From contig JAUEDM010000004.1 in NCBI GenBank assembly GCA_033439685.1, positions 248,001 to 312,000 of the forward strand: DNA of 64,000 nt. Reading direction: 5' to 3'. This stretch comes from Apodospora peruviana (lineage: Eukaryota > Ascomycota > Sordariomycetes > Sordariales > Lasiosphaeriaceae). Shown here one piece after another: positions 11,592 to 22,930 of this stretch; within the stretch, counting starts at the first letter, position 1, and each line of letters opens with the position of its first letter. The notes beneath the pieces are model-generated. The model ran no database searches. It saw only the letters and a program-made list of their open reading frames with translations, and was not told the origin of the DNA. A program made the translations under genes and the position numbers.

Positions 11592-11920
11592 ACTGCTGAC
11601 TTGGATATTAATAGCCTGTGATTTGAAGTAAGAGGAGACAGATAGCCCACAGTAATGCTCAACGTCTACCGTAGTGTCCTTTCCTGCTAGAGCGTTATAC
11701 TTAAAAGGCAAACCAACTCCACCCCAACATAATACATGATTATATAACAAGAATGGCAATTCTCAAATACCTTCATTATCGTCATAAACTTTCGTCTGTT
11801 TGTCATGCATCTTTATCCCCCAAAATTACCTATTGCAACATATATCAGCACAACGTCCAATTTAACCCTTCACCATTGGTAGGTACCTCAGCAGACCGAG
11901 CGCAAGAGCGAAACCTCTAA
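11592..11920. other. Convergent 3' flanks
   Basis: The 3' ends of the ammonium permease (plus) and the ankyrin gene (minus) face each other across 330 bp. No other feature is seen apart from a TAGGTACCT motif at 11880. Confidence 0.5.
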
Positions 11921-14647
11921 TCAGCCAATACTGATTCTCACACCCTTCGACTTGGGATTCACAAACGTCCCAGAACCCTTGATAACCACCGCAGTCGTCA
12001 ATTCCTTCCTCACCATGTCCCGTACAGCAATCTTCCCCTCATCCGGGCCATCATACAGCACAATTTCCTTGAGCTTCTTGTTCACCTTGCTCTCCCCCGC
12101 CGGTTGAGGCAGATACTTGAACAGCAACTTGATCTTGTCCAGGCAGCTGGCCCTCACATCGTCTGGTGTCCTCACCCAGACGTCCTCCTCGTCGTCGTCC
12201 CAAATATACCTCAGCATCTTCAACACCGGCGGGTCTAGGCACCCTTCCCCGCCGTTCGCATCAGCACCCTTCTTGAGAAGTTGCTTCAGAATACCTGTAT
12301 CTGGCACCTGACACGCTCTGTGCACATAGCTGGATCTTGTCCCGGCGGGAATTTCAGGCAGCGTATATCTCGACAACATCTCTTCCAGTATCTCGCCTCG
12401 GCTGTCGCGAATGGCCATGTCGAACGCCGTAAGAAACCGTTTCTTGGTGTACTTGCGTTCGTCCTTGTCTTTGTGCAGTTTCCCGAGGAGACTGTCGGGC
12501 GGAACGAGATACGGATCCGCTACATCCGTCAGGAGAGCCGTGACCACCTCCAGGTCGTTTGCTGCGACGGCAATCATCAGGGGCGTGCGTAGCTCGTCGT
12601 TGAAAACGTCCACCTCGGCTGCCCGCTCGAGAAGCGCCTCGATAACTGGCATGTAGCCCCACTCACAAGCCATGTGGAGGTATGTCACGCCGCCAAAGAA
12701 CCGTGTTCCTGTCACGGCTACGCCGCGTTGCAGAACCGCCAGGCTCAATTCGGTGTTGTGCGCTTTCATGGTCTTCCAGAGAAGTTGCTCGTTTGAGTAA
12801 TTCACTTTTCCAAAGTCCATCAGACACTTGAAGGTATCCGACTGGCCCCAGGGCTCGCTCCGCTTGATGACAAGGTCGATGTACTCCGTGATGTCTTCGT
12901 TCTTGACCCCGTACGTCCTCTCGGCGAACTTGAGAAGCGGTTTCAGGGCCTTGTGATTGCCCATGGAGGCGCAAGTCTTCAGAGCGGCCTTGAGCTTCTT
13001 GTGCGACAGATTAATCTGGCTCGCGACCTGCAACATGGTCTCAAGCACGTCGTTCTCACCCCACTTGACCATCTTGATCGCCCAGTCAAGCGCGCTGAGG
13101 CAGCAGTCCTCTAGGTCCATGCGTGCCTTGTGTTGGATCAAGATGGTGGCGATCTCGGGCACTTCCCCCCGATGATTGATCCTCACCGTGCACGCGTAAT
13201 ATAGCGGCGTCCGACCCAGAAGGTCCTGTGCGTTGACGGCAGCGCCACATCTGATGAACTCGGCTACTGCCCGCGGCTCAGCGAGCTCGCAAGCCAGCAT
13301 CAGCGCTGTTGCGTCGTGGTGGCTGCGCGCACGGAAACGAGCGTCAACATCGGCGCCTGCCTCCACCAAGGCCCTGATCAGAGTCACGCGATTACCCTCA
13401 AACTCATCGTGCTTGACCGGCGCATCGTCGAGGTCGAAGAACTCGCTCCGGGGGAGGGTACAGAAATAAAGGGGACGATACTCTGGGAAGAGGGGCTCGA
13501 TAGGGGAGCGTGGGAAGTCGCTCCGACTTTGTGGATCAGGGTTCGCACCAATAGTCACCAACCTGTGCGCCACGGCGAAGTTACCCTTGTGGCACGCATT
13601 AAAGAGAGGAGTGTGGCCGCTGTTGTTGAGGGCCTCTAGGTCGGCGCCGAGAGCAAGCAGTTTGGCGATAGTGTCTCGGATGACAGCCGAGTCGCGCGGG
13701 CGCCAGAGTCCAGATACGTAATGAAGCGCCGTGTTACCAAACGAGTCGCGCTCATTGATGTCGAAGCTGACGTCGAGCGCAAGGAGCTTGATGATGGGCA
13801 CGAGGCCACGGGTGGCGGCGGAATGAAGGGCGGTGTGGCCCCCGGTCACCTCTAGCTCCAACTTTGCACCGCGAAAGATCAACAGCTCAGCGACCTCCCG
13901 GGCAGAATTGCAGAGGGCGATATGGAGCGGACGCCACTGTGGGATCGTAGGACTCGGCCGGGCAGGATCCGAGTTCCTGCCCACTGCCTTGAACAAGCGG
14001 CAACCGCAGATGTTGGAAGATGGGGCGTCGATGTCGGCGCCGTTGTTAAGGAGCCATTCGACAACATCGCGATGACCTCTCTTGGCGGCGTGATGTAGCG
14101 GTGTGCCAGCGGCCAGCTTGATAGTGGCAGGAGCATGACCGTCCACAGCCACAACCGGCTGCTGAGGGGCCCCGGTGCCGTTATCATCGTCCTCGTCGTC
14201 CTCGTTGTCGTCTGCGTCATTGTTGCCGTTCACTACCACTGGCACCGGTACCGGCACTGGCACTGGAGGATTGTCGCTATCGCTATTCCCGAGGGCTTTC
14301 TTGTACACTGGGCCCAGCATGTTCAGGTCGGCACCGATGGCAAAGGCATGCTTGACCGTGCCCAGCCGGCCACGGGAGGCACCCCAAAAGAGACTTGACG
14401 AGAAGCCATGCTTGACGTTGTTAGCGTAGATGATGGGGTTGATGAGCGAGTAGTGAAACTGAGTTGTGCGGTTAAGGGCCAGCTGATCGTTGATGTCGAC
14501 GAGCTCGACGATAAGCAGCACGATCTCAGGTGGGAGGCGGAGAAAGGGCGGCGGAGCTTTCTCCCTCTCGGGCTTCTTATCGTTCCCGACCGACTTGCTC
14601 CTGGGACCAAGTTTCTTGACCTTTCCGGGCTTCTCATGCGGAGCCAT
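11921..14647 (-). CDS. F-box-like ankyrin-repeat protein
   Basis: A single open exon encodes 908 residues from the ATG at 14647; the frame remains open for 73 codons further upstream, but that part lacks family character. The N terminus is basic, followed by FLRLPPEIVLLIVELVD, an F-box-like helix. A long array of ankyrin repeats follows. Examples are TPLHHAAKRGHRDVVEWLL, HTALHSAATRGLVPIIKLL, HTPLFNACHKGNFAVAHRL, YLHMACEWGYMPVIEALLE and RTPLMIAVAANDLEVVTALL. An acidic Asp/Asn-rich insert and a (PV) run split the first repeats. Such fungal proteins are often numerous and variable; some are probably SCF ubiquitin-ligase adaptors with ankyrins as the substrate-binding part (family inference). No specific substrate can be named. 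The gene appears intact. Confidence 0.85.
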   Translation of the reverse strand: MAPHEKPGKVKKLGPRSKSVGNDKKPEREKAPPPFLRLPPEIVLLIVELVDINDQLALNRTTQFHYSLINPIIYANNVKHGFSSSLFWGASRGRLGTVKHAFAIGADLNMLGPVYKKALGNSDSDNPPVPVPVPVPVVVNGNNDADDNEDDEDDDNGTGAPQQPVVAVDGHAPATIKLAAGTPLHHAAKRGHRDVVEWLLNNGADIDAPSSNICGCRLFKAVGRNSDPARPSPTIPQWRPLHIALCNSAREVAELLIFRGAKLELEVTGGHTALHSAATRGLVPIIKLLALDVSFDINERDSFGNTALHYVSGLWRPRDSAVIRDTIAKLLALGADLEALNNSGHTPLFNACHKGNFAVAHRLVTIGANPDPQSRSDFPRSPIEPLFPEYRPLYFCTLPRSEFFDLDDAPVKHDEFEGNRVTLIRALVEAGADVDARFRARSHHDATALMLACELAEPRAVAEFIRCGAAVNAQDLLGRTPLYYACTVRINHRGEVPEIATILIQHKARMDLEDCCLSALDWAIKMVKWGENDVLETMLQVASQINLSHKKLKAALKTCASMGNHKALKPLLKFAERTYGVKNEDITEYIDLVIKRSEPWGQSDTFKCLMDFGKVNYSNEQLLWKTMKAHNTELSLAVLQRGVAVTGTRFFGGVTYLHMACEWGYMPVIEALLERAAEVDVFNDELRTPLMIAVAANDLEVVTALLTDVADPYLVPPDSLLGKLHKDKDERKYTKKRFLTAFDMAIRDSRGEILEEMLSRYTLPEIPAGTRSSYVHRACQVPDTGILKQLLKKGADANGGEGCLDPPVLKMLRYIWDDDEEDVWVRTPDDVRASCLDKIKLLFKYLPQPAGESKVNKKLKEIVLYDGPDEGKIAVRDMVRKELTTAVVIKGSGTFVNPKSKGVRISIG

Positions 14648-15749
14648 CTCCGTTTTCTCTTGGTTCTTGTGCGAAGCGTCGCCGAAGAGCAAGAGTATGG
14701 GACTGAACGGGATCCAAGATGTGAATTGAGCGAGAAGTTCAGATCTCGGGGGATTCAAGACCAGACATGAGTTGCATGAAGCTGACATGGAGGGAGGGAG
14801 CGGCCGAAGCTGGAGCTTCGATGGGCGGGGTATGACGGACGGCACGGATTGAGCTGTCCGCCGCATCTGGCCGACCCCCTAGGTGCCAGGTGCCTGTCCT
14901 GGGCACCTGGGCTACCTAACCCGTACGTAACGGGAAATTTCATTGGAACGAGCTGCCCGCCTCTCGCCTTCTTGGCTTGAGGTGTGGGGGACCTTGAAGG
15001 TTCAATGGAGAGCCGTCCTTTTGGGGGCTTGATTGCCTGGCAGGATCAATTTTAGGGCGTCAAACATTTTCACCCAGCAACCTGGATGATTACTATGACC
15101 TCCTCGAGTCACGGCCCTGTCCTCCTCAACATTCTCAGAACATGTTGGCCCTCCTGCATGCCCTGACTTGGCCATGCATTTGTCGGGTTGGCTTTTGTAG
15201 GCTTTTGTGAGCTGTAGTGCTGGGACTGCTCCTCTACAAGGGCCGGTCTGGTAGGTTGCGCACCGACTACAGTACGTAAGGTATTGACAACGCAGCACGC
15301 CTCGACGAAAGCAACTGCTTTCTTGGTCGCTACGAAAACACTAGAGTTATATGACCAACTCGTTACACTATCTCAATGCGCACGCCGAGCCTCATCATGC
15401 CTTCGCCAGTCAGCGAGCTTGAAACTGTGTCACGTTGCTCGAGGCTGAAATGGACCACAAAAGTCGGGTGGCTACATTCTTCGGTACGTTTCTGTGTTCC
15501 CTCAAACGGACCATCAAAAACGACCACGGCAAAAGCAGACCGAAGTAAGAAACCAGATATAGACTTGTATACCTATGCAACGAGCCAAAAAAGTCAAATA
15601 TTTATGCTAAAATCAGTTTCCGAATACAATCGATCCCGCTAAATAGACACAAGCACGCACAGCGGTTTGTGTATCTGGGGAGCCCGACTCCTTTTAAATG
15701 TGCTCCGGTTACCCCGTTCTTCTGTTGTTCTCGGCTCTCTAAAGCCGGC
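14648..15749. other. Intergenic between ankyrin and het-c2-like genes
   Basis: It contains the promoter side of the ankyrin gene and the 3' flank of the glycolipid transfer gene. No additional gene is supported. Confidence 0.45.
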
Positions 15750-16572
15750 CTACCACTTTGCCTCCTTGGTTGCCAAAAATGCCTTGAGGATCTCGACAAT
15801 CTTCTCTAGCGCTTCGAGGTACTCCTTAAGCTGGATGTGGACTGCCTCCTCCGGGCCCAGTTTGGCGTAAAAGTCCTTACGATAAGGGCAAGCACTCATG
15901 GCGGCGCTGAAGACGGGCTTGATCAAGAAGCTGTGGTGCGGCTTGAGCGTCACGCCGTACGCGGCGCGGAACGAATCGGCGAGTTCCTCAGAGGGGTTGT
16001 GTACGTTTTGCTTGAGGGCTTTGCAGGTGAATTCCAATCCTCTGTGCGTTTCGCTTCATGTCAGCGTACGCTCGATCTTCAAGACTGACAATCATGGAAC
16101 ACATCTCACCTCACGAGCCATACCAGGCCCTCTGTAGCCTTGTGGGACTTGCTTTTGAGTTCGTTACGGACAAGGTCTTGTAGGTTCTCGGAGTCGGCGG
16201 GGGCAGCGAGTTGACGCTCGCGGATTTTCTGCCCAAAAAGATCTGGAGTTAGCTGATGGGACATGTATGCGCCGAAGCAAGGGAGGATAGGGCAGTCCAG
16301 CACGTACCTTGACATTGCCCAGCATGTCATTCTTCACGGGAGAAAATGCAACCGAGCCAAGTGCATCTTTACGCAGCCGGTATCAGTATACGCGATACAT
16401 ACGACGGGAGGTAGAGCGTGTTACCAAACATGGTGGTTAGGGACTCGGCGGCCTCAAGGAACTCGGTCGTGGAGATGGCATTGCCCTTGGCGGCATCGAT
16501 CGGCACGTCGGTAAATGACTGCTTGAAGCTGTCGAGGTATGTGCCTCCGGCTTGAATCTGAGCGGCGGCCAT
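15750..16572 (-). CDS. het-c2: Glycolipid transfer protein, HET-C2 type
   Basis: Four exons on the minus strand (16425-16572, 16308-16366, 16110-16228, 15750-16041) join in frame to 205 residues, close to the 208 of Podospora anserina HET-C2. The N terminus AGGTYLDSFKQSFTDVP, the NAISTTEFLEAAESLTTMF helix and the KPHHSFLIKPVFSAAMSACP segment are diagnostic of this protein. Residues of the GLTP sugar-headgroup site are present: Asp63, Asn67 and Lys70 in the D-x3-N-x2-K pattern, Trp106, and His144/His145. The protein moves glycosphingolipids between membranes in the cytosol. In Podospora, het-c alleles are recognised by the STAND/NLR proteins HET-D and HET-E and trigger cell death on fusion of incompatible strains. 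No NLR gene is seen in this window. Introns are 58, 79 and 68 nt. Confidence 0.95.
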
Positions 16573-17780
16573 GGCGTGCTGATTGGGTGTGATTCTGTCG
16601 CGTGCTAGGTTAACTGGAAGCTGGACTCGACGAGACTGGCGTTGGAAAAGGGGAAGCGGTCAATAGTGGAGGTTGGAGGTCCGGACAGCGACGACCCCAA
16701 AGCTCCACGGCTTGGATTAGAGCGATCATTTGCCCCGCTGTGCCCGCCCAATGTGCGGCCGCCCCTCTCGACCCCTCCCCCGCAGTTGCATCTCAAACGT
16801 TTCCAAGATCCAACAATCAGGCAGGGGTCAGGTCACGTGCTGTAGATCGAGGAAGAATTGCCGGTTTCTAGAATGTATTGCAAAACAAATCTGAGATGAA
16901 AGACGCTTGACAAGTCTGGGTGGTTCTTGTGATCATACCAGTTTCAAGTCAACAGCACGTGAACAGCCAGCTGTAGCGTAGAGATGGCCCCGCAATCTGT
17001 TACGCCGATGATGTTCCATCTTGGCACTTGCTAGGTGTGGTCTTGGCACGAACAAGGGGGCTTGGCGTCATTCCACTGTCCCCTGCAAACCTTCCATCGG
17101 GAATTCTTCCATCCAAGCAAACTTGAACTGCAACTTTCACCTTCTCCAGTGTCACCAAGTATTAGGGTCAACTCATGGCTCGGATAATCGGCTCGTGTGA
17201 GGCGGGAATCTTGGCACCACCACCCTAAGGCGTGGCAGGTTACGGCAGCCTAGCATCAGCTTAGCAGGATGGCATCAGCTCCTATTTAGCGACAGCGTGA
17301 CGTCATGCCCTCGTCGTACCACTGTCCAACTTGCAAGCAAGCTCCGCCGCTATGCGCTTGTCCTTCAGCCAGCAGGCCTCGGTGACGGGACGCTTTGGAA
17401 ACCCTGCATGTTCGGAAAGTGATGCATCCAGTAACCGGAATTGCGGTACGTGGTTGGCCATGCTATTTGCAGGATAAAGTTCCATTGTTTGTTGTGTACG
17501 CATCCAGGTTCAATGCCCGGGAGCAGGACAGGAGCTGGAGATTTCGAAAATCTTTGTCCTTATTAGTACCCGAGGCGCTGCATCCGTTCGAACTGGACTA
17601 GTCGAATTGCCTGGAGCTCATCCCTTGTCCTCTTGTTCACCTTTCTCACCTGTCCCTGCCAAATCTCACCTATCTGCCTGCCTGCAATATCGATATCTTT
17701 CGTTTCCTCCATTGGCCATTGTGAGACTTGATCGCTTTTCTATCACCATTCCCTGACCCAAATACCTGACTTAGGCGACC
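16573..17780. other. Divergent promoter region
   Basis: The het-c2-like gene (minus) and the phospholipase D gene (plus) are transcribed away from each other across 1.2 kb. A CCCCTCCCCC tract at 16770 and C/T-rich DNA before 17780 look promoter-like. No gene is seen inside. Confidence 0.45.
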
Positions 17781-20663
17781 ATGGCATCGGTTGCCAGCGA
17801 AGCAAACGGAAAGCACCACGGAAAACATCATGGGGATGACCACCATGGATTCATTGACAAGATCAAGGAGAAGCTCCACGGCACCCACCTGCACGACGCG
17901 AAGGTCCATCTGATCCACCAGAAGTACGCCTCCATCAGCTCAGTGGAATGAGAACAATGCGGTGCTGACAGACATGTTTCTAGACATAAGATTGGCAAGT
18001 TTGCCAACTTGGTAAGCCCCTTTTGTTCTTTGCTTGCTCTGAAAGGACAAGTTAGCCAACTCGTTGTGTGCGCAGATCAACCCACACCATCGTCATGACG
18101 AAGAGCACGAAAAAGCTTGCGACGAAAAGCGCACCAGGATCTCCGAGTCCCACCGGTTCCAGTCCTACTTCCCTGAGCGAGACGGCAACATTGTGAAGTG
18201 GTATGTGGACGGCAGAGACTACTTTTGGGTATGGACATCTTTCCCGGCTGCTGTCGCAATAAACATGGACTGACCCAGCGGTAGGCTGTTTCGGCGGCTC
18301 TTGAGCGCGCAAAGGAGACCATATACATCGCCGACTGGTGGCTGTCGCCCGAGCTGTTTTTGCGCCGACCCCCGCACTTCAACCAAGAATGGCGTCTCGA
18401 TCAGATCCTCAAGCGTCGCGCGGAAGCCGGCGTCAAGATCTATGTCAACGTATATCGCGAGGTCGAGGCTGCCCTGACGTGCAACTCGGAGCACACCAAG
18501 CACGCGCTCCAAGCTCTCTGTCCGGAAGGTTCGCCAGGATACGGCAATATCAACATCATGCGCCACCCAGACCACAACGTCTTGGAGAACGCCGCCGACA
18601 TGACCTTCTATTGGGCTCACCACGAAAAGTTCATCGTGATCGACTACGAGATGGCATTCATTGGTGGTCTCGACATGTGTTTCGGCCGGTGGGATGCCCA
18701 CCAGCATGCGCTGTCAGATGTGCACCCCGAGGGCGTGGCGAATGAGGTGTGGCCCGGCCAGGACTTCAACAACAACCGGGTGATGGACTTCAAGAACGTC
18801 AAAGACTGGAAGCAGAATGAGCTGAGCAAAGCCGACTTTGGTCGCATGCCGTGGCACGACGTGGGTATGGGTGTGATTGGACCTTGTGTTTACGATATTG
18901 CTGAGCACTTTGTGCTGCGCTGGAACTTTGTCAAGAGAGACAAGTACAAGCGGGATGAGCGGTTCGACTGGCTCGAACTGAGAGGCCGTCAGGGTGACGA
19001 CGAGGATCTTGTCGGTGTCCAGAGGCCGCACCATCCTTGTGGCGAATACATTGTCCATCCTCTGTCCCCCCTGGAGACCAAAAATCTGGACGACCGTGGC
19101 ACCGTCAAGGCGCAGATTGTCCGATCCAGCGCCGACTGGTCGAGTGGGATTCTCACAGAGCATTCGATCCAAAACGCATACAGCGAGATCATCCGCAACG
19201 CGCAACACTACGTCTACATCGAGAATCAGTTTTTCATCACTGCTACAGGAGACCAGCAGAGCCCCATCCACAATACCATCGGCCGCGCAATAGTAGATGC
19301 TGTCGTCCGCGCTGGTAAAGAGAACCGAAAGTTCAGGGTCATTGTCCTAATTCCGGCTGTCCCAGGATTCGCCGGAGATTTGAGAGATGACGGTGCACTG
19401 GGCACGAGGGCCATCATGGACTACCAGTACAAGTCCATCTGCCGCGGCGAGCACAGTATCTTTGAGCAGATCCGCAAGGAGGGGGTCAATCCCCACAACC
19501 ACATCTTCTTCTTCAACCTCAGAAGCTACGATCGCTTGAACAAGACACCGACCATGAAGAAGCAGGAAGAGGAGTCCGGAGTCAAGTACCAGGAAATCCA
19601 GCGCGCCGAGGCCGAGGAGATCATGGGCGAAGGCATCCACGGTACCGTTGACACAGAAGGCGGCCGCGACAAGCACATGGGTCACAAGAGCGAGCAGGAC
19701 AGCCCGGGTTTGTCTGACGCGGATGGCACAGAGCAGAACAACTGGTTCGGTGGTGGTGAGGAGAGAGAGTCGGCCCAGCATGCGAAGAAGCGGTTCGAGG
19801 AAGCGGCAGGCGGCGAGGGGGGAAAAGGGACTGACTCGGCGTTCAGCGTGGCGCACCACGCCATGAACGACCAAGGCCTGGTGTCGGACGAGAAGTGGGA
19901 AGGCGACCCCGAGGAGGAGATTAACAGCTGGATTCAGGAGGAGCTGTACATCCACGCCAAGCTGCTCATCGTCGACGATCGGATTGTTGTCTGCGGCTCG
20001 AGCAATCTGAATGATCGCAGCCAGCTGGGATACCACGACAGCGAGCTGAGCATTGTCATGGAGGACACGAAGACGTTTCAGACGACTATGGACGGCCAGC
20101 CGTACGAAGCGGGGTGGCATGCGGCTACGCTCAGGAGGTACGTGTGGCGGGAGCACTTGGGCTTGCTGCCGCCGCAGGAGCTGAACGCCAAGGATGATCC
20201 GAATGCTCAGCCGCCGGGGGAGGATTCGCCGAACGATGTCAACGACAAGGACGAGAGCTGGAAGTTCGTGGAGGACCCGATGAGCGATGAGCTGTGGGAG
20301 ATGTGGACGGGCAGGGCGAGTAAGAACACTGAGGTGTTTAGGCAGTTGTTTCATGCTGACCCCGATGATCATGGTACGTTTTCCTTTCCTCATCCCAGAC
20401 TACTTGGAGACGGCGGGCCGGTGGGGCTAACATTTGGTCTGATAAAAGTAAAAACGTTCGACGATTACAATGCCTTTCTACCACCTAGGGGCGTCAAGGC
20501 TGGGCACATCTTTGACCGTATGATGCCTCCTGAAGATGCGAGGAGGAAGTTGGATCAGATCAAGGGGCATCTGGTATGGATGCCGCTCGACTTTTTGAAG
20601 GACGCCGACATGGCTGAGAGGGGGTTGCAGGTTAATTCGTGGACTGAAAGTGTCTATACATGA
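17781..20663 (+). CDS. Phospholipase D
   Basis: Five exons (17781-17923, 17984-18011, 18076-18228, 18285-20373, 20449-20663) give 875 residues. The N terminus is His-rich (HHGKHHGDDHH-like), without the PX and PH domains of Spo14/PLD1. Both catalytic HxKxxxxD motifs are intact: the first in AHHEKFIVIDYEMAFIGG (His221, Lys223, Asp228), the second in IHAKLLIVDDRIVVCGSSN (His665, Lys667, Asp672). Family-typical blocks such as YIADWWLSPELFLRRP and VYIENQFFITAT surround them. The enzyme hydrolyses phosphatidylcholine to phosphatidic acid and choline and usually acts at cytoplasmic membrane faces. A charged, low-complexity insert of about 150 residues separates the second-half motifs. The last intron (20374-20448) is exactly 75 nt and lacks a stop, so retention would add 25 residues. 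The start was chosen because exon 1 joins cleanly to KHKIGKFANL. Confidence 0.93.
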
Positions 20664-21186
20664 TTACCTACCTTAGGTTTCTTTATTGGTTCTAGTGTAT
20701 TATGGTTTAATGGTAGTCTCTATGAGTGTATCTTTTGACCAACTGACTACAGTAGTTATAGGGACGGTGGCGATGGTTCATCTCCATCTGTAAGACCCCA
20801 GGCCTCACACAGTCGCACTAACCTGTCAGTTGTTGAGCGTGGCCCACGTGGTGTTTTCATCCTCACATATGGTGGTCGTGCCCCATCAGATGGATAGATA
20901 GACCCACAACTTTAGAATAACACCACAGCTCCATGTGGCATAGGATGATTCATCCCATGATAGGGCCAGTGGGCACGTAGTTGGTGTTCAAATACATAAC
21001 AAACTGCACCGATCACGACTATTTTAGAATCATATGAAACATATTCTGTCTTCCTCTCTACAAGCAACCCATGCTAGGTAGGTAGGTAGGTAGGTAGGTA
21101 GGTAGGTAGGTAGCTAGTTACTAGACAGCTTTTGGTCTAATGCCTATGTGATTGATTCATTCCGACTCAGCTCAGTTCCCCTTCCA
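20664..21186. other. Intergenic with TAGG microsatellite
   Basis: 3' flank of the phospholipase gene. Apart from the (TAGG)9 array nothing is recognisable. Confidence 0.5.
21075..21110 (+). repeat. (TAGG)9 microsatellite
   Basis: Nine perfect tetranucleotide units followed by a broken one. The same TAGG/CCTA word is scattered through other intergenic stretches of the window. Confidence 0.95.
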
Positions 21187-22930
21187 TTATTTTTCCTTTT
21201 CCGATCTCGACTCGCTAGAAGTAGGCAAGAACCGAACCCATAACTCGGGCCGATTCCACATAATATGCACGCTAAAATCCGCATCGAAACTCTTCTCATG
21301 ACCCCTAACACCCTCAAGATCAAACGTCCAGAGAATTTTGCCCAGAAACAGCCTCGTCTGCGACCAGGCAATTTCCCGTCCCGTGCACTGTCTGGGCCCC
21401 AGACCGAAGGGGAAAACGCCTTGAGATTATCTTCTTCATATCGCTCGTCATATAGCGGATGATCTGGAGGAAGCCACCGCTGGGGGCGGAATTCAAGCGG
21501 GTCTGTAAAGTATCGGGGGTGACGCATAGCTGTGAACGTGGACAGTTGGACGACTACCTGTCGTTGCTCTTTAGTCAATACCTAGATAGGTAGGTAGGTT
21601 GGGGAAAGGAGATGGGAAGTGTAGACTTACCCCCTTGGGTACATAAACACCGTCAACACCGCACCGGGACTAATCCTCGGCATGCCGTTCGACGCGGTAG
21701 CATGCACACGCAGCGTCTCGTGGATAAACGAAGCCATATACGGGAGCTGCACCAACGCGTCGGGGGTGATATCCTCATAGCTCTTGAAATTATCCCTCAC
21801 CTCCCTCGTCAGATGAGCCCTTGTCTCGGGATATTTAACCAAAAAGAATAGCACCGCGTAAAACGTAATCTGCGGGGGGTCGAAGCCGGCGACGAACAGC
21901 TGCAAGGCGACTTGCTCGATGTGGACAAGCTGTTTCTTGGTCATGGACCGCGGGTCGTCTTCGGGCGAGATCATGTAGTCCATAAAGTCTGGGTGTTTGG
22001 TCTTGCCGCGCTTGTCGATGATGCGGGCGTGGACCTCGGCCGCGTTGGTTTTCAGGACGGCTGGGATGGTTCGTAGCACGCGGAGGGGTACGAAGAGAGG
22101 TGCGAGGAGGCCGATCAGGGGCATCTTTTTGGCGAGCTGGATTAAAGTGCCCGGGAAACTGGTGGTGAGAATCGTTTCGACAAAGTCGTATGTTTTGCCT
22201 GTGATGGATGGGCGATCAGTTAGTGTATTTGTGATGAGTTTGAAACAGCTTTACCGTCTCTCAGGTGGTGCAGCTCGCGAGAATATGCCAGATCCGCAGC
22301 CATATCAACGCCCAACCACAAGACCCAGTCATTCATCAATAACCCGTCCGGTCGACTTCCGAGCTCCTTCATCTTGTCGACAAAGAGATCCATGTACGCC
22401 TGCACCACCGACTCCTTTTGCCGGATGGCCTTGGAGCTGAAGGCGGGGAGGATTTTCTTGGCCACGGCTTTGCGCTTGGCTGGGTCATTCTCCCAAATGA
22501 AGCCCAGGTCGCCGGCCCCAAAGTCCATCAGGTCCGTCTTGATATGAGCTCTTGGTTCTTGACCGAGGGACCGTAAATTTCCATGGCCGCCTGAGGAGTA
22601 AAAAAGACGACTTCGTTTGGTCCCACCCGGACGACATCCCCATATTGGTGCAGCAGCTTCTCTTGGTACCATGGGTAACGCCCGCGTATCCTATCAAGTA
22701 TGTAAGAAACCCTTCTCAATTTGTCTTGTCTGTGTCAAAAAGAGAACCGGGTACTAACCAGTGATAGCAATACGTAGCGTAAGAGACCGCTGCGAACTTT
22801 GGTCCCGGGAATGTAACGGCCGGATGGAAATACAGCAGGTAAATAGCTTGTGCCATCAGTAGGTCAGTGCCGCGCTGGCGGCTACCCAGAGCCATGTCCA
22901 CGAAAAGGTGATAACGTCGACGAAGCCCAT
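21187..22930 (-). pseudogene. Cytochrome P450, four frameshifts
   Basis: Minus-strand exons encode a recognisable fungal P450: an N-terminal hydrophobic anchor (from the ATG at 22930), LYFHPAVTFPGPKFAAVS, the YPWYQEKLLHQYGDVVRVGP segment, an I-helix region (VAGFDPPQITFYAV), the ExxR motif in HETLRVHA, the haem loop FGLGPRQCTGREIA with its cysteine, and a normal C terminus ending at 21187. The reading frame is broken at four places by what look like one-base deletions: near 22855-22864 after the anchor, near 22545 after SVKNQE, near 21655-21661 just before VDGVYVPKG, and at the G run 21409-21412 immediately before the haem loop. Splice sites are otherwise sound (for example donor GTAAG after the VPKG exon). 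The I-helix lacks the usual acidic/Thr pair. The substrate is unknown. Sequencing error is possible at the G run but less so at the other sites. Confidence 0.85.

Noticed and set aside
19347..20393. 348-codon open frame on the minus strand
   Set aside because: It lies antisense to phospholipase D and follows the codon bias of the GC-rich sense strand. No motif or splice structure of its own.
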